Source: an uncultured Clostridia bacterium
Lineage (GTDB): Bacteria > Bacillota > Clostridia > Oscillospirales > Acutalibacteraceae
Length of the DNA: 5,316 nucleotides
Assembly (NCBI GenBank): GCA_944381295.1
Contig: CALWKP010000092.1
Location: 1-5,316 of the forward strand
Reading direction: 5' to 3'
Shown here one piece after another: positions 5,276 to 5,316 of this stretch. The translations under genes were made by a program, and so were the position numbers. The notes beneath the pieces are model-generated. The model was not told where the DNA came from. It worked only from the letters and a program-made list of their open reading frames with translations, and did no database searches. How positions within the stretch are numbered: the stretch's first letter is position 1; each line of letters opens with the position of its first letter.

Positions 5276-5282
5276 AAAGGAG
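5276..5282 (+). promoter_or_regulatory. Ribosome binding site of the gene at 5293
   Basis: AAAGGAG lies ten bases before the ATG at 5293. A closer ATG at 5283 opens a frame of only five codons, so 5293 is the real start. Confidence 0.7.
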
Positions 5283-5292
5283 ATGCGTCGGC

Positions 5293-5316
5293 ATGGTTAA
5301 AAACAAAAGTTTTTCT
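5293..5316 (+). CDS. 5' end of the next operon gene, probably the second sugar ABC permease (MalG type)
   Basis: Only eight codons (MVKNKSFS) are in the window. A ribosome binding site precedes it and it starts 18 bp after the MalF-type permease stop. In CUT1 operons the gene directly after the MalF-like permease is most often the MalG-like one, and a short basic N-terminus would fit. The identity rests on position, not on sequence. Confidence 0.55.

Overview
The window looks like a carbohydrate-uptake locus from a Bacillota (Firmicutes) bacterium, probably an anaerobic Clostridia-type organism. The grounds are strong GGAGG-type ribosome binding sites, near-consensus sigma-A promoters in an AT-rich intergenic region, a CUT1-family sugar ABC permease and intracellular XynZ-type esterases. 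The sequence does not allow a genus to be named.

Layout. Positions 1-485 are non-coding as far as I can see. They hold a long imperfect hairpin (222-269), many TTGCA/TTTTGCA words, one copy of a 17-nt motif that recurs at the divergent promoter, and at the very edge a GGGAGGA that could be the ribosome binding site of a minus-strand gene lying to the left. Positions 486-4043 are a tight three-gene minus-strand operon. In transcription order it encodes esterase A (2865-4043), its tandem paralogue esterase B (1674-2864, start codon directly abutting the stop of A) and a MalY/PatB-type PLP-dependent C-S lyase/aminotransferase (486-1658). Positions 4044-4374 are a 331-bp divergent regulatory region with a well-formed promoter in each direction, a pair of perfect 18-bp direct repeats with a 21-bp period, and a 14-nt motif repeated just downstream of each predicted transcription start. 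Positions 4375-5274 encode a MalF/UgpA-like sugar ABC permease on the plus strand. It is followed at 5293 by the first eight codons of another gene, presumably the second permease.

How the genes may work together (inference). The plus-strand operon would import an oligosaccharide or glycoside. The minus-strand operon would act on it in the cytoplasm, because both esterases lack signal peptides; they would remove acyl or hydroxycinnamoyl esters. The PLP enzyme is the unexpected partner: its family cleaves C-S bonds of cystathionine or cysteine conjugates, and E. coli MalY also modulates a sugar regulon. The most interesting parts are the repeated regulatory motifs, which suggest a small regulon with at least three sites in this window, and the esterase pair plus C-S lyase opposite a sugar transporter.
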